The notes under the pieces were generated by a model that saw nothing but the letters and a program-made list of their open reading frames with translations, did no database searches and was not told where the DNA came from. From CAVSUR01 sp963731285 (GTDB taxonomy: Bacteria > Actinomycetota > Actinomycetes > Streptosporangiales > Streptosporangiaceae): a stretch of 64,000 nucleotides of DNA. Within the stretch, counting starts at the first letter, position 1; each line of letters starts with the position of its first letter. The translations under genes and the position numbers were made by a program. The stretch covers positions 1,240,001 through 1,304,000 of the forward strand of contig CAVSUR010000014.1 in NCBI GenBank assembly GCA_963731285.1, written 5' to 3'. Of this stretch, positions 16,951-25,586 are shown one piece after another.

Positions 16951-17764
16951 TCAGCAGCATGACGGCGGGCAGCGTCGGCTGGGCGGTTCCGCCGCCGGCT
17001 CCACAGTCATCCCGATGTGGTCTCCCGCCGCGACGCCGGACACCAGAATCGGCGTGACCATCCCGCCCCGCTGAGTGGTCGCAGCAGGCCGGCCTGGCCC
17101 TGGCCGGGCTCATCAGCCACAGCTCGTACCGGCGCGAGGCCGGCAGCGTCTGCAGTCCCGCGGCGGTGAACACGAGCTTGCCCTGGGCGTGTGACATCAC
17201 CACCGTCGCGGTGCCGCCGGTGCGCACCCGGCTCTTCATCGTGGCGGCGTCCGTAGCGGCCAGCACCCGGGTGATCGCCATGCTCTTGCCCTGGGCCGCA
17301 GCCAGCCGGTGCTGCGCGCGGCCGGCCAGGACGGCGACAACGACGATCACCGCCACCAGCACGGCTGCGGCCGCGGCGGGCAGCAGCGGCAGCCGGCGGC
17401 GCGGCCCGCGGACCCGGCGCCGGCGGCGGCCGGGGTGGTGCGCTGGCCGCGGACCGCCCGGCCCGGCGCCCGGGCCGAGCCCGACGGCTGACGGTCCGGC
17501 CGGCTCAGCGGCCGCGGCGGTCAGCGGCGGCAGCTGTCGCGTCTGGGCGGCGGCCAGCATGGCCATGGCCTTGAGCTCGGGCCGCGGCGCGACCGCGGCC
17601 GCGGCCGCGAGCCGGGCCGTCGCCTCCCGCAGTTCCCTGATCTCGTCCCGGCAGATCCCGCAGCCGGCCAGGTGCTGCTCGAACCTGGCCCGGTCAGTAC
17701 CGGAGACGGCATCCATCGCGTAGGCGCCCGCCAGCGTGTGCGCGTCTCCCCCGGCTGAGCTCAT
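16931..17764 (-). CDS. rskA: Anti-sigma-K factor RskA, three indels near the end
   Basis: Membrane anti-sigma factor that holds SigK. The N-terminal zinc-binding domain has RFEQHLAGCGICRDEIREL (H-x3-C-x2-C). One membrane segment (AAAAAVLVAVIVVVAVLAG) follows near residue 135, then the RskA extracytoplasmic domain with MKSRVRTGGTATVVMSHAQG and YELWLMSP. The last 60 codons shift frame three times, each fixed by restoring one base (near 17100, 17066 and 16993). The corrected tail reads TPILVSGVAAGDHIGMTVEP and rejoins the original frame at TAQPTLPAVMLLSLRVG. ATG 17764 overlaps the sigK stop as ATGA. Confidence 0.88.
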   Translation of the reverse strand: MSSAGGDAHTLAGAYAMDAVSGTDRARFEQHLAGCGICRDEIRELREATARLAAAAAVAPRPELKAMAMLAAAQTRQLPPLTAAAAEPAGPSAVGLGPGAGPGGPRPAHHPGRRRRRVRGPRRRLPLLPAAAAAVLVAVIVVVAVLAGRAQHRLAAAQGKSMAITRVLAATDAATMKSRVRTGGTATVVMSHAQGKLVFTAAGLQTLPASRRYELWLMSPARARPACCDHSAGRDGHADSGVRRRGGRPHRDDCGAGGGTAQPTLPAVMLLSLRVGR

Positions 17765-18366
17765 CAGCCCACCCCCATGCAGTCGCGGAGCCTGATCAAG
17801 CCGTCCCGCATCCTGGTCTTGACCGTCCCGGCGGGCAGGCCGAGCAGCTCGGCCACCTCGGCGTAGGTGTAGCCCCGGTAATAGGCCAGCGTCACCGACT
17901 CCCGCTGCAGCTCGGTGAGGGCGCCCAGGCAGCGCCGCACCCGCTCGGCATCCAGGCTCGCCTCGACCGTCTCGGTCACGTCGTCGTAGGCGACCTGCGA
18001 CCGTGCCGCGCGCAGCTCGCGCTGCGCGGAGCGGTGCTCCGACCTGACCCGGTCCACCGCGCGCCGGTGCGCCAGCATCATGATCCACGCGGCCGCGCTG
18101 CCGTGCCGGGCGTCGAACCGGGACGCGCTGCGCCAGACCTCGAGCAGGGTCTCCTGCATGACCTCCTCTGACTGCGCCGGGTCACGCACTACCCTTCGGA
18201 TCACGCCCAGCACCTGAGCGGCCGTCCGGTCGTAAAGGATGTCGAAGGCCTGCTGCTCGCCGCGGGCGGTCGCGGTCACCAGTTGCTCAAGCGACGGCGG
18301 CTCGTCAGCGGGGACCGCCCGCGGGCCGGGCGCGGCGGAGCCGGGCTTCCGGCTGCTGTGCGGCAT
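17764..18366 (-). CDS. sigK: ECF RNA polymerase sigma factor SigK
   Basis: A 200-residue ECF sigma factor. Region 2 is at FDILYDRTAAQVLGVIRRVV through EEVMQETLLEVWRSASRFD. Region 4 is ALTELQRESVTLAYYRGYTY with the helix-turn-helix AEVAELLGLPAGTVKTRMRDG. The adjacent, overlapping anti-sigma gene of RskA type identifies it as SigK-like. In mycobacteria SigK activity is redox-sensitive and RskA is cleaved by membrane proteases. Its likely target here is the divergent molybdo-enzyme gene 110 bp away (inference). ATG 18366 gives the expected length; the ribosome site is weak. Confidence 0.92.
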   Translation of the reverse strand: MPHSSRKPGSAAPGPRAVPADEPPSLEQLVTATARGEQQAFDILYDRTAAQVLGVIRRVVRDPAQSEEVMQETLLEVWRSASRFDARHGSAAAWIMMLAHRRAVDRVRSEHRSAQRELRAARSQVAYDDVTETVEASLDAERVRRCLGALTELQRESVTLAYYRGYTYAEVAELLGLPAGTVKTRMRDGLIRLRDCMGVG

Positions 18367-18475
18367 GCTCACATTGTGTATTCGCCGCCACCGCCGGGTC
18401 AGCTTGGCCTGGCCGACGGTGAAGTTGATCTCGTCCGCCCTGCGGGCGCCCAATACCGGCCGGGCCCGGTGACGA

Positions 18476-20314
18476 ATGATGAGTGTGATGAACAGCGAGC
18501 GATCATCAGCGACGGCCAGTCCGGCCGGACTGGCCTGGCGCGGAGCGGTCGCCGGGGTCCTGGCCGGGATACTTGCGCTGTGCGTCGGGCAGCTGGTGGC
18601 AGGCTTCACGTCCGCTGATGCTTCGCCGGTCGTCGCCGTGGGCCAGCTGTCCATCGATTTCACGCCGCCGCCGGTCAAGAACTTCGCCATCAGCGCGTTC
18701 GGGTCGCACGATAAGCAGGTACTGGTCAGCGGAATCCTGGTCATCCTCGCCGCGATTGCGGCGCTGATTGGCGTGCTGGCCACCCGCAGCCTGCGCCGCG
18801 GCATGGCCGGCCTGGCGGTGTTCGCCGTCGTCGGCGTGGTCGCCGCGGCGACCCGGCCGACCGCGGGGGCCGACGCCGTGCTGCCGACCCTGATCGGCGC
18901 CGCGGCCGCCGCGGTGGCGCTGCCGTGGATGATCCGGGCGGCCGGGCGAGTGACCGCGGACCGGGCGGCTGCCGCCGCCGACCGCGCACGCCCGCCGGTC
19001 ACCCCGCCCCCGGCCGCCGCCGGGCCGGACGCGGGCTCATCGCCCGGCGAAGGCCCTGGTCCTGAGCTGGGTGCGGACCGGGATCCCGGTGCGGACTGGG
19101 TGCCGCCCACTGGGCCGCAGCCCCCGGCGGGCCAGCCTGCAGGGCCGCCAGCGGGCCAGCGCGCAGCGGGGCCGCCCGCAGGCCCACCCCCGGCGGCCCC
19201 GCCGTCACCGCCTGGCCGCTCTCCGGTCGGACCGCCGCCCCCGGGCACGCCGCGCCGGCGCTTCCTGACCGCCGGCACCGTGGTGGCGGGCTCGGCGGCC
19301 GTGACCTACGCGCTCGGCCGCAAGGAGCTGGAAAGTGCCGGCGTCGCCGCGGCGCAGAAATCGCTGCGGCTCCCCGCCGCGCCCCGCCGGGCACCGGTGG
19401 TGCCGGACGGAGCGGACCTCAAGGTACCCGGCCTCGGGCCGTTCATCACCCCGTCCTCGTCGTTCTACCGGGTGGACACCGCCATCGTGCTGCCGGAGAT
19501 CCCGCCGGCCAGCTGGCAGCTCCGCATCCACGGCATGGTGTCCAAGGACATCGTGCTGGCCTTCGACGACCTAGTCCGCCGCCCGCTGCTGGAGGACTAC
19601 ATCACGCTCACCTGCGTGTCCAACCCCGTCAGCGGTCCCTACGTCGGCAACGCCCGCTGGCTCGGCGTGAGCCTGGGCCGCCTGCTGCGCGAGGCGGGCA
19701 TCAGGGCCGGCGCGGACCAGCTGTTCTGCACCTCATTCGATGGCTTCACCTCCGGCTCGCCGGTGCAGACGGCCATGGACGGCCGGGATGCCATGCTCGC
19801 CTTCGCCATGAACGGCCGGGCGCTGCCGGTCCAGCACGGCTTCCCGGTGCGCATGGTCGTGCCGGGGCTCTACGGCTACGTCTCGGCCTGCAAGTGGATC
19901 ACCGATATCGAGGTCACCACCTACGCCTCGAACCAGGCGTACTGGGCACAGCGGGGCTGGTCTAAGCAGGCGCCGATCAAGACCGAGTCGCGCATCGACG
20001 TCCCGAACGGCCTGGGCACGCTGAAACCGGGCAAGGTGGCAGTGGCCGGGGTGGCCTGGGCGCAGCACAGGGGCATTGACGCGGTGGAGGTGCGCATTGA
20101 TCACGGGCCCTGGAACCAGGCCCGGCTCGGCGCCGTGCCGGGCATCGACACCTGGCGCCAGTGGGTCTATGACTGGGATGCCACTGCGGGCGGCCACCTG
20201 ATCGAGGCACGGGCCACCGACAAGACCGGCTACACGCAGACGGCGATCGAGGCGCCGCCCGAGCCGAACGGCGCCAGCGGCTATCCGGTGGTCAACGTCA
20301 CGGTCACGGGTTAG
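18476..20314 (+). CDS. Membrane-anchored sulfite oxidase-like molybdo-enzyme
   Basis: A 612-residue molybdopterin oxidoreductase. Residues 15-165 hold three or four membrane segments (GVLAGILALCVGQLVAGFT, VLVSGILVILAAIAALIGVL and others). Residues 170-260 form a Pro/Gly-rich linker ending in RRRFLTAGTVVAGSAAV, a twin-arginine-like segment. Residues 310-510 are the sulfite oxidase-type MoCo domain, with the TLTCVSNPVSGP loop carrying the Mo-ligand Cys. The C-terminal Mo-co dimerisation domain follows (WAQHRGIDAVEVRIDHGPW). It probably acts outside the membrane on an unknown S- or N-oxide substrate. It is divergent from sigK, so sulfur or redox stress control is plausible. Confidence 0.9.
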   Translation: MMSVMNSERSSATASPAGLAWRGAVAGVLAGILALCVGQLVAGFTSADASPVVAVGQLSIDFTPPPVKNFAISAFGSHDKQVLVSGILVILAAIAALIGVLATRSLRRGMAGLAVFAVVGVVAAATRPTAGADAVLPTLIGAAAAAVALPWMIRAAGRVTADRAAAAADRARPPVTPPPAAAGPDAGSSPGEGPGPELGADRDPGADWVPPTGPQPPAGQPAGPPAGQRAAGPPAGPPPAAPPSPPGRSPVGPPPPGTPRRRFLTAGTVVAGSAAVTYALGRKELESAGVAAAQKSLRLPAAPRRAPVVPDGADLKVPGLGPFITPSSSFYRVDTAIVLPEIPPASWQLRIHGMVSKDIVLAFDDLVRRPLLEDYITLTCVSNPVSGPYVGNARWLGVSLGRLLREAGIRAGADQLFCTSFDGFTSGSPVQTAMDGRDAMLAFAMNGRALPVQHGFPVRMVVPGLYGYVSACKWITDIEVTTYASNQAYWAQRGWSKQAPIKTESRIDVPNGLGTLKPGKVAVAGVAWAQHRGIDAVEVRIDHGPWNQARLGAVPGIDTWRQWVYDWDATAGGHLIEARATDKTGYTQTAIEAPPEPNGASGYPVVNVTVTG

Positions 20315-20850
20315 CGAGGCCGGTCCGGGCAGCTGGTCGCGGACCTGCCCGTACATGCAGGCGCCCGGCCAGCTGCCCAGCTCACGGCGGCCCGCGGCGC
20401 GGGCGGCATCCTGGCTGGGCGCGTGCGGTGCGGTCCAAAAGGACGAGGCCCCTGCATGTATGAGATGCAGAGGCCTCGCCTGCCGGGCGGCTGGAGCGCC
20501 GATTGCTCGGCGGCTCGTGCCTGCCCGGTCTCCCGCCGGGTCAGACACCCTCCTGAAGTGCCGGTTTCCCGGCCTTCCGGCGGTCCCGGAGTCGCCCCCG
20601 GGTGCATCCGTCTTCGGCAGTGATGAAGTTCTACTGCCTGACCGCTGCCCCCCACAAGGCCTTTGCCGATCCTTCTTCAAGATTCTTTCGCTGTCCACAG
20701 GACATGCCCGCTTATCCCCCGGCCACCTGTGTTTTCCACCGGGCCGTCCACCGCACGGTGCACAATGCCGGCCGGCCGCGATGGGAGCCGGCCGGCAGCG
20801 CAGCCGCTCTTTGAGCGCTCTCGCAGCCGACGCAGAAGATCCGCAGAAAA
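20315..20850. other. Intergenic region with a hairpin, no gene found
   Basis: About 535 bp between the molybdo-enzyme and the electron-transfer locus. Apart from the hairpin at 20444-20478 I see no supported gene. The last 200 bp (20640-20850) are less GC-rich and probably contain the promoter for the downstream operon, but no clear hexamers stand out. Confidence 0.5.
20444..20478 (+). terminator. Hairpin terminator-like element
   Basis: Arms CGAGGCCCCTGCAT (20444-20457) and ATGCAGAGGCCTCG (20465-20478) pair with one mismatch around a 7-nt loop. It lies 130 bp after the molybdo-enzyme stop. There is no U tract. It is a likely intrinsic-type terminator for GC-rich DNA, possibly bidirectional. 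Confidence 0.55.
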
Positions 20851-21303
20851 ATGGCCGCCATTATGATGGGCATGACCGGCAATGCAGGACAGACGAGCGG
20901 ATCAGACAGCGGCGCCCGGAGCGATCTGCTGCGCGCCGTGGCCGCCCGGCAGCGGGCCGGCGCCCGGCTGCGCGGGGTCACCGCGGGCGTCGGGATGGCG
21001 AGCATGCTCGGAGGCGTCGTGGTCGCGGCTACCCTGCCCGGCTCGGCGCACGCGAAGTCGGCCGCCGGGTCGGCCAGCTCGGGTTCAGCCGGCACCGGTT
21101 CAGCCAGCAGCTCAGGGCGAAGCGGGTCGGCGGCCAGTTCCTCCCGGTCCGGGTCAAAGGCGCAGTCAAAGTCGCGAACCCACCACGACACGCTCAAACC
21201 GTCATCCGCGCCGACCAGCAGTTCCGGATCGGCTAGCTCGGGATCGGGCAGTTCAGGATCGGGCAGCCCCGGATCGGGCAGTGCCGTGTCGGGTGGCTCC
21301 TGA
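20851..21303 (+). CDS. Ser/Gly-rich exported or membrane-anchored protein
   Basis: A 150-residue protein with a 50-residue N-terminus, one membrane segment (VTAGVGMASMLGGVVVAATLPG, ending GSAHAKS like a signal-peptidase site), and then about 80 residues almost wholly Ser, Gly, Ala and Thr, rich in GSGS and SGS repeats. It has no recognised domain. ATG 20851 or a nearby in-frame ATG could start it. Its stop overlaps the ApbE start (ATGA), so the two are coupled. It might be a surface linker or a substrate of ApbE, but I see no [S/T]GAT-type flavinylation motif. Confidence 0.7.
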   Translation: MAAIMMGMTGNAGQTSGSDSGARSDLLRAVAARQRAGARLRGVTAGVGMASMLGGVVVAATLPGSAHAKSAAGSASSGSAGTGSASSSGRSGSAASSSRSGSKAQSKSRTHHDTLKPSSAPTSSSGSASSGSGSSGSGSPGSGSAVSGGS

Positions 21304-22279
21304 TGGGCCGGGCCGGGCTCCCGGGCCGCGCCGCCACCTGCGGTGCTGGCGGCGATCAGATCACGGGCGCGGACTGGCGGGCGCTGGGCACGCTGGTCCG
21401 GCTGGTGGTGACCGATCCCCGGTGCCTGACGGCCGGCCGGGAACTGCTGGCCGCCGACCTGGCCGACGTGGACGCCGCGTGCAGCAGGTTCCGGCCCGAT
21501 TCGGAGCTCATGACCCTCGACGACCGGGCCGGCGAACGACCGGTGCCGGTCAGCCCGCTGCTGGCTGAGGCCGTCGAGGTGGCGCTGCGGGCGGCGCGGC
21601 TGACCGACGGCACCGTCGATCCCACCGTCGGGACGGCCATGTCCGCGCTGGGCTACGACCGGGATTTCGACCTCGTGCGCCGCGACGGCCCGCCGCTGCG
21701 GCTGACGGTGCACGCGGTGCCGGGCTGGCAGCAGGTGCGGCTGGACCGGGCCGCCGGCCTGCTGAGCATGGCCGCCGGGATCCGGCTCGACCTGGGCGCG
21801 ACGGCCAAGGCCTGGGCGGCCGATCGCAGCGCCGAGCGGCTGGCAGGCCGCTCGGCTGCGGTGTTCTGGTCAGCCTGGGCGGGGACATCGCGGTGGCCGG
21901 ACCGCCTCCTGCGGACGGCTGGAGCATCCGCGTGCAGGATGTCGTCGGACATCCAGCCGACCTGCCTGACGGGCCGAGCACCGTGGTGGCGGTCCGCTCT
22001 GGCGGGCTCGCCACCTCCAGCACCACCGCCCGCCGCTGGCGGCGCGGCACCTCGGTGCTGCACCACATACTCGACCCGCGAACCGGGCTGCCGCCGAGCC
22101 CGGCCTGGCGCACCGTCTCGGTCGCCGCGGCCACCTGCGCGGACGCCAACGCGGCCAGCACGGCGGCGATCATCAAGGGGCGGCCCGGGGCCGGCTGGCT
22201 GGCCGGCCTCGGACTGGCCGCCCGGCTGGTCGACGAGGCCGGCGCCGTGCACCTGATCGGCGGCTGGCCGCCCGGCTAG
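21303..22279 (+). CDS. FAD:protein FMN transferase (ApbE), one frameshift
   Basis: Flavin transferase that attaches FMN to Ser/Thr of extracytoplasmic electron-transfer proteins. Visible: CSRFRPDSELMTLD, TDGTVDPTVGTAMSALGYDRD, GIRLDLGATAKAWAADR, then after a one-base loss near 21853 VSLGGDIAVAG, VRSGGLATSSTTARRW, HHILDPRTGLPPSP and VAAATCADANAASTAAI. These are the ApbE substrate and metal-binding blocks in order. The span 21303-22279 is one base short of a multiple of three, as predicted. The protein has no lipobox, so it may work in the cytosol or be secreted by the partner system. It is coupled (ATGA) to the Ser-rich gene. Confidence 0.88.
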
Positions 22280-22382
22280 GCCTGACTGGCGTGCGCCCGG
22301 CGGCGAAGGCATGACTGTCGTCAAGGACGGAAGGTGACAATACCCCGTAGCGCGCGGCTGGCGGCCGTACCACGATAGAACC

Positions 22383-23333
22383 ATGACAGTTACCGATGCC
22401 AGTTCCGGCCACTGGCCCTCGCCTGCAGCCAGCGGCCTGCCGCCGGCCATCGAGCTCACCGGACTGCACAAGCATTTCGGGACGGTCGCCGCCGTGAACG
22501 GCCTGGACCTGACCGTCACCGGCGGCGAGATCGTCGCGTTCCTCGGTCCCAACGGCGCGGGGAAGACCTCCACCATCGACATGATCCTCGGGCTGTCCCA
22601 GCCCACCGCCGGGCATGCGTCGGTGTTCACGATGCCGCCGCGGCAGGCCATCAGCCGCGGGCTCGTCGCCGCGGTCATGCAGACCGGCGGACTGCTCAAG
22701 GACCTCACCGTCAGCGAGACGGTCCGTTACACCGCCAGCCTGTTCACCCGCAGCCGCCCGGCCGGCGAGGTGCTGCACCGGGCCGGCATCGGCGACATCG
22801 CTGATCGCCTGGTCGGCAAGTGCTCAGGCGGGGAGCAGCAGCGGCTGCGCTTCGCCATGGCGCTGCTGCCCGACCCGGAGCTGCTCATCCTGGACGAGCC
22901 CACCACCGGCATGGACGTGGCGGGCCGGCGCAGCTTCTGGGCCGCGATCCGGCAGGACGCCGAGCGCGGGCGCACGGTCCTGTTCGCCACCCACTACCTG
23001 GAAGAGGCCGACGAGTACGCCGACCGGATCGTCTTGCTGCGCCGCGGCGAGATCGTCGCAGACGGGACAGCGGCCCAGGTCAAGGCGCTCGCGGCCGGAC
23101 GGACGGTGCGGGCCACGCTGCCCGGCGCCGACGTCGCGGTGCTGAACGGCATCGCCGGCGCGGACAGCGTCGAGACCCGCGGTGACACCGTACTGGTGCA
23201 CTGCAGCGACAGCGACGCGGTGGCGCGGCACCTGCTCACCGCCACCCCGGCCACCGACCTGGAGATCACCGCCCGCGGCCTCGAAGACGCCTTCGTCGCC
23301 CTGACCAGCGACACCACGGGAGGATCACGATGA
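22383..23333 (+). CDS. ABC transporter ATP-binding protein
   Basis: A 316-residue ATPase of the ABC-2/DrrA type. Walker A FLGPNGAGKTSTIDM, signature CSGGEQQRLRFAMALL, Walker B LLILDEPTTGMD and the switch LFATHYLEEADEYAD are all intact. The C-terminal 70 residues are the regulatory extension usual in drug and lipid exporters. Start ATG 22383 lies 5-10 bp behind CGATAGAA, which may be a -10 for a leaderless message. It overlaps the permease gene by four bases (ATGA), so the two encode one exporter. Substrate unknown. Confidence 0.95.
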   Translation: MTVTDASSGHWPSPAASGLPPAIELTGLHKHFGTVAAVNGLDLTVTGGEIVAFLGPNGAGKTSTIDMILGLSQPTAGHASVFTMPPRQAISRGLVAAVMQTGGLLKDLTVSETVRYTASLFTRSRPAGEVLHRAGIGDIADRLVGKCSGGEQQRLRFAMALLPDPELLILDEPTTGMDVAGRRSFWAAIRQDAERGRTVLFATHYLEEADEYADRIVLLRRGEIVADGTAAQVKALAAGRTVRATLPGADVAVLNGIAGADSVETRGDTVLVHCSDSDAVARHLLTATPATDLEITARGLEDAFVALTSDTTGGSR

Positions 23334-24139
23334 CCGCGAGGGCGCTAGGCACGCCAGATATCACCGCCCGCCGGGCGCCCGGCCTGGGCGGGTTCAACCT
23401 CACCATCCTCGGCCTGGAGGTCCGCCGCCTGCTGCGCAACAAGCGCACGCTGCTGTTCACGATGATCTTGCCGGCGGTGCTGTTCCTGCTGTTCGGCCTC
23501 AACGCGAGATACGCGAACGCGCCGGCAGGCCGCGGCAGTCTGGGCAACGAGTCCGCGTTCATCTTGATCAGCATGGCGCTGTACGGCGCGGTGCTCGCGA
23601 CCACCAGCGGCGGGGCGATGGTGGCGATCGAGCGGTCCGAGGGCTGGAGCCGCCAGCTCCGGCTCACCCCGCTGACCCCGGTCGTCTACATCGTGGTCAA
23701 GATGCTGACCGCGATGGTGCTCGGGCTCGGCGCGGTGGTCGTTGTGTTCATCGTCGGCAAGGCCACCGGCAAGCCCGACATGCCGCTCGGCATCTGGATC
23801 GCCAGCGCGGCGTCGGTCTGGGTCGGCTCGCTGGTGTTCGCTGCCTTCGGGCTGTTCATGGGTTACCTGCTGCCGACGGTCAACGTGATGCAGATCCTGT
23901 CGTTCGCGCTGCTGCTGTTCTCCTTCGGTGGCGGGCTGTTCGTCCCGCTGAGCCAGTTCCCGCACGTGCTGCAGACGATCGCGCACTACACCCCGCTGTA
24001 CGGGCTCAACCAGCTGGTGCACGCGCCGCTGCTGAACCAGGGCGTGCAGCTGTCCTGGGTGGTCAACGCGGCGGCCTGGCTGGTCATCTTCACGGGCGGC
24101 GCGGTCTGGCGGTTCCGCAAGGACACCGCGCGGGTATGA
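23330..24139 (+). CDS. ABC-2 type transporter permease
   Basis: A 269-residue membrane subunit with six predicted segments: LLFTMILPAVLFLLFGL, AFILISMALYGAVLATTSG, MLTAMVLGLGAVVVVFIVG, WVGSLVFAAFGLFMGYL, ILSFALLLFSFGGGLFVPLSQ and the final VVNAAAWLVIFTGGAVW. The soluble motif SEGWSRQLRLTPLTP before segment 3 is typical of ABC-2 permeases. It overlaps both the ATPase gene and the following methyltransferase gene by ATGA junctions. Confidence 0.93.
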   Translation: MTARALGTPDITARRAPGLGGFNLTILGLEVRRLLRNKRTLLFTMILPAVLFLLFGLNARYANAPAGRGSLGNESAFILISMALYGAVLATTSGGAMVAIERSEGWSRQLRLTPLTPVVYIVVKMLTAMVLGLGAVVVVFIVGKATGKPDMPLGIWIASAASVWVGSLVFAAFGLFMGYLLPTVNVMQILSFALLLFSFGGGLFVPLSQFPHVLQTIAHYTPLYGLNQLVHAPLLNQGVQLSWVVNAAAWLVIFTGGAVWRFRKDTARV

Positions 24140-24774
24140 CGGACCCGCACGAGCCCGGGAGGCCCGGCCTGACCGGACACCCGGACCGGCTGCGGTGGGA
24201 CGCCAGGTACGGCAGCGGGACGGGGCCCGGTTTCCGGCCGCACCCGCTGGCCGGGCAGATTCTGGGCCCCGGGCCGTACGGCGCGGGCATGGACCTGCCC
24301 GCCGGGCCGGTGCTCGAGCTGGCCTGCGGGACGTCGGGTGGCGCGCTGCTGGCCGCGGCGGCGGGACGGCCTGTCACGGCCGTCGACGTCTCGGAGGTCG
24401 CGCTGGGCCTGCTGGCTGCCGAGGCGGGCCGCCGCGGGGTCGGGGAGCTGATCACCGTAGTGCACGCCGACCTGCGGACCTGGCAGGCACCGGCGGCCCG
24501 GTACGCCCTGGTGCTGTGCACCAGGTACTGGGACGCGGCCGTGATCGCGATGGCTGCCGCCGCGGTGATGCCCGGCGGCCTGCTCGGCTGGGAGGCGTTC
24601 ACCGGCGCGGCGCTGGCCGCCCGGCCGGGCATGTGCCCGGACTGGTGCCTGCGCCCCGGCGAGCCGGCCGTGCTGCTGCCCGCCGGGTTCACGGTGCTGG
24701 AGCAGGCTGACCAGCCGGACGCTGCCCGCGGCAGCACCCGCCGGCTACTGGCCCGTCGGCTGGCAATTCCATGA
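24136..24774 (+). CDS. SAM-dependent methyltransferase
   Basis: A 212-residue class I methyltransferase. Motif I VLELACGTSGGALLAAAAG, acidic strand 2 VTAVDVSEVALGLLA, motif II/III ITVVHADLRTWQAPAARYALVL, then a shortened C-terminal half (MPGGLLGWEAFTG). Coupled by ATGA to the ABC permease, so it may modify the exported compound. A perfect palindrome overlaps its stop codon. The substrate cannot be deduced. Confidence 0.85.
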   Translation: MTDPHEPGRPGLTGHPDRLRWDARYGSGTGPGFRPHPLAGQILGPGPYGAGMDLPAGPVLELACGTSGGALLAAAAGRPVTAVDVSEVALGLLAAEAGRRGVGELITVVHADLRTWQAPAARYALVLCTRYWDAAVIAMAAAAVMPGGLLGWEAFTGAALAARPGMCPDWCLRPGEPAVLLPAGFTVLEQADQPDAARGSTRRLLARRLAIP

Positions 24775-24826
24775 TCGCGGTAATCCGTCAGTTCCTGCTG
24801 CGGGCGGATTACCGCGATCATGGAAT
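24766..24826. terminator. Perfect 22-bp inverted repeat at a gene end
   Basis: Arms 24766-24787 and 24805-24826 (ATTCCATGATCGCGGTAATC... and its exact complement) are separated by a 17-nt loop. The first arm includes the last codons and TGA of the methyltransferase gene. It may be a strong hairpin terminator or a REP-like dispersed palindrome. No U tract follows. Confidence 0.75.
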
Positions 24827-24965
24827 CGGTGCCGGAGCTCCGCCAGGCGGCGGCTGCGGTTCATAGGGCGCGCATAGCTGGCGCAGAGGGCAGCCCGGGA
24901 CTCAGGCCCGATGATCGAGGCATGAACTCAGCACAGCAATCCGGCACGGCCCGGGCGGAGCGGCC

Positions 24966-25586
24966 ATGAACGGCATTACCGGCAGCACGGCGCTGTGGTA
25001 CGCCAGCCGCGCCACCGGCGTAGTCGCAATGGTGCTGCTGACCGTCGTCATGATCCTCGGGATCCTGGTCAACCGGCAGGGCCGGCTGCCCGGGCTGCCG
25101 CGGTTCGCGGCGACCGGCCTGCACCGCAGCATCTCCCTGCTCGCCGTCTCGTTCCTGGCCATCCATGTGGTGACAGCCATCGCCGACCCGTACGTGAGCA
25201 TCCGCGCGGTGGCCGCCGTGATCCCGTTCACCTCGTCCTACGAGTCGTTCTGGCTCGGCCTGGGCGCGATCTCGATCGATCTGATGATCGCCCTGATCCT
25301 CACCAGCCTGATCCGGGCCCGGATCGGACGCCGCGTCTGGCGCGCCGTGCACTGGCTGGCCTACGCCTGCTGGCCGGTCGCGCTGGCTCACGGCCTGGGC
25401 TCCAGCACGGACGCCCAGCGTGGCGGGCTGCTCGACCTGATGATCGGGTGCTGCCTGGCCATCGCGGCCGCGGTGGCCTGGCGGGTGCTCGGCAGCGCCA
25501 CGGCGCCGCCAGCCGCCCGGCGGGCCGCCGGGACCCTGGCCGGCCAGTCCGCCGTCCGCCACCGTCCGGAGGCAGGAGTCCGATGA
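24966..25586 (+). CDS. Ferric reductase-like transmembrane protein
   Basis: A 206-residue, six-helix membrane protein of the ferric-reductase-like domain family (haem-binding, FRE/YedZ-like). Helix segments include VVAMVLLTVVMILGILVN, ISLLAVSFLAIHVVTAIA and LIALILTSLIRARIG. Candidate haem-ligand His residues are in GLHRSISLL, AIHVVT, VHWLAY and ALAHGLG, two per helix pair as in the family. It lacks a flavin/NADPH domain; the next gene probably supplies electrons. ATGA overlap with the NuoF-like gene. Confidence 0.9.
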   Translation: MNGITGSTALWYASRATGVVAMVLLTVVMILGILVNRQGRLPGLPRFAATGLHRSISLLAVSFLAIHVVTAIADPYVSIRAVAAVIPFTSSYESFWLGLGAISIDLMIALILTSLIRARIGRRVWRAVHWLAYACWPVALAHGLGSSTDAQRGGLLDLMIGCCLAIAAAVAWRVLGSATAPPAARRAAGTLAGQSAVRHRPEAGVR

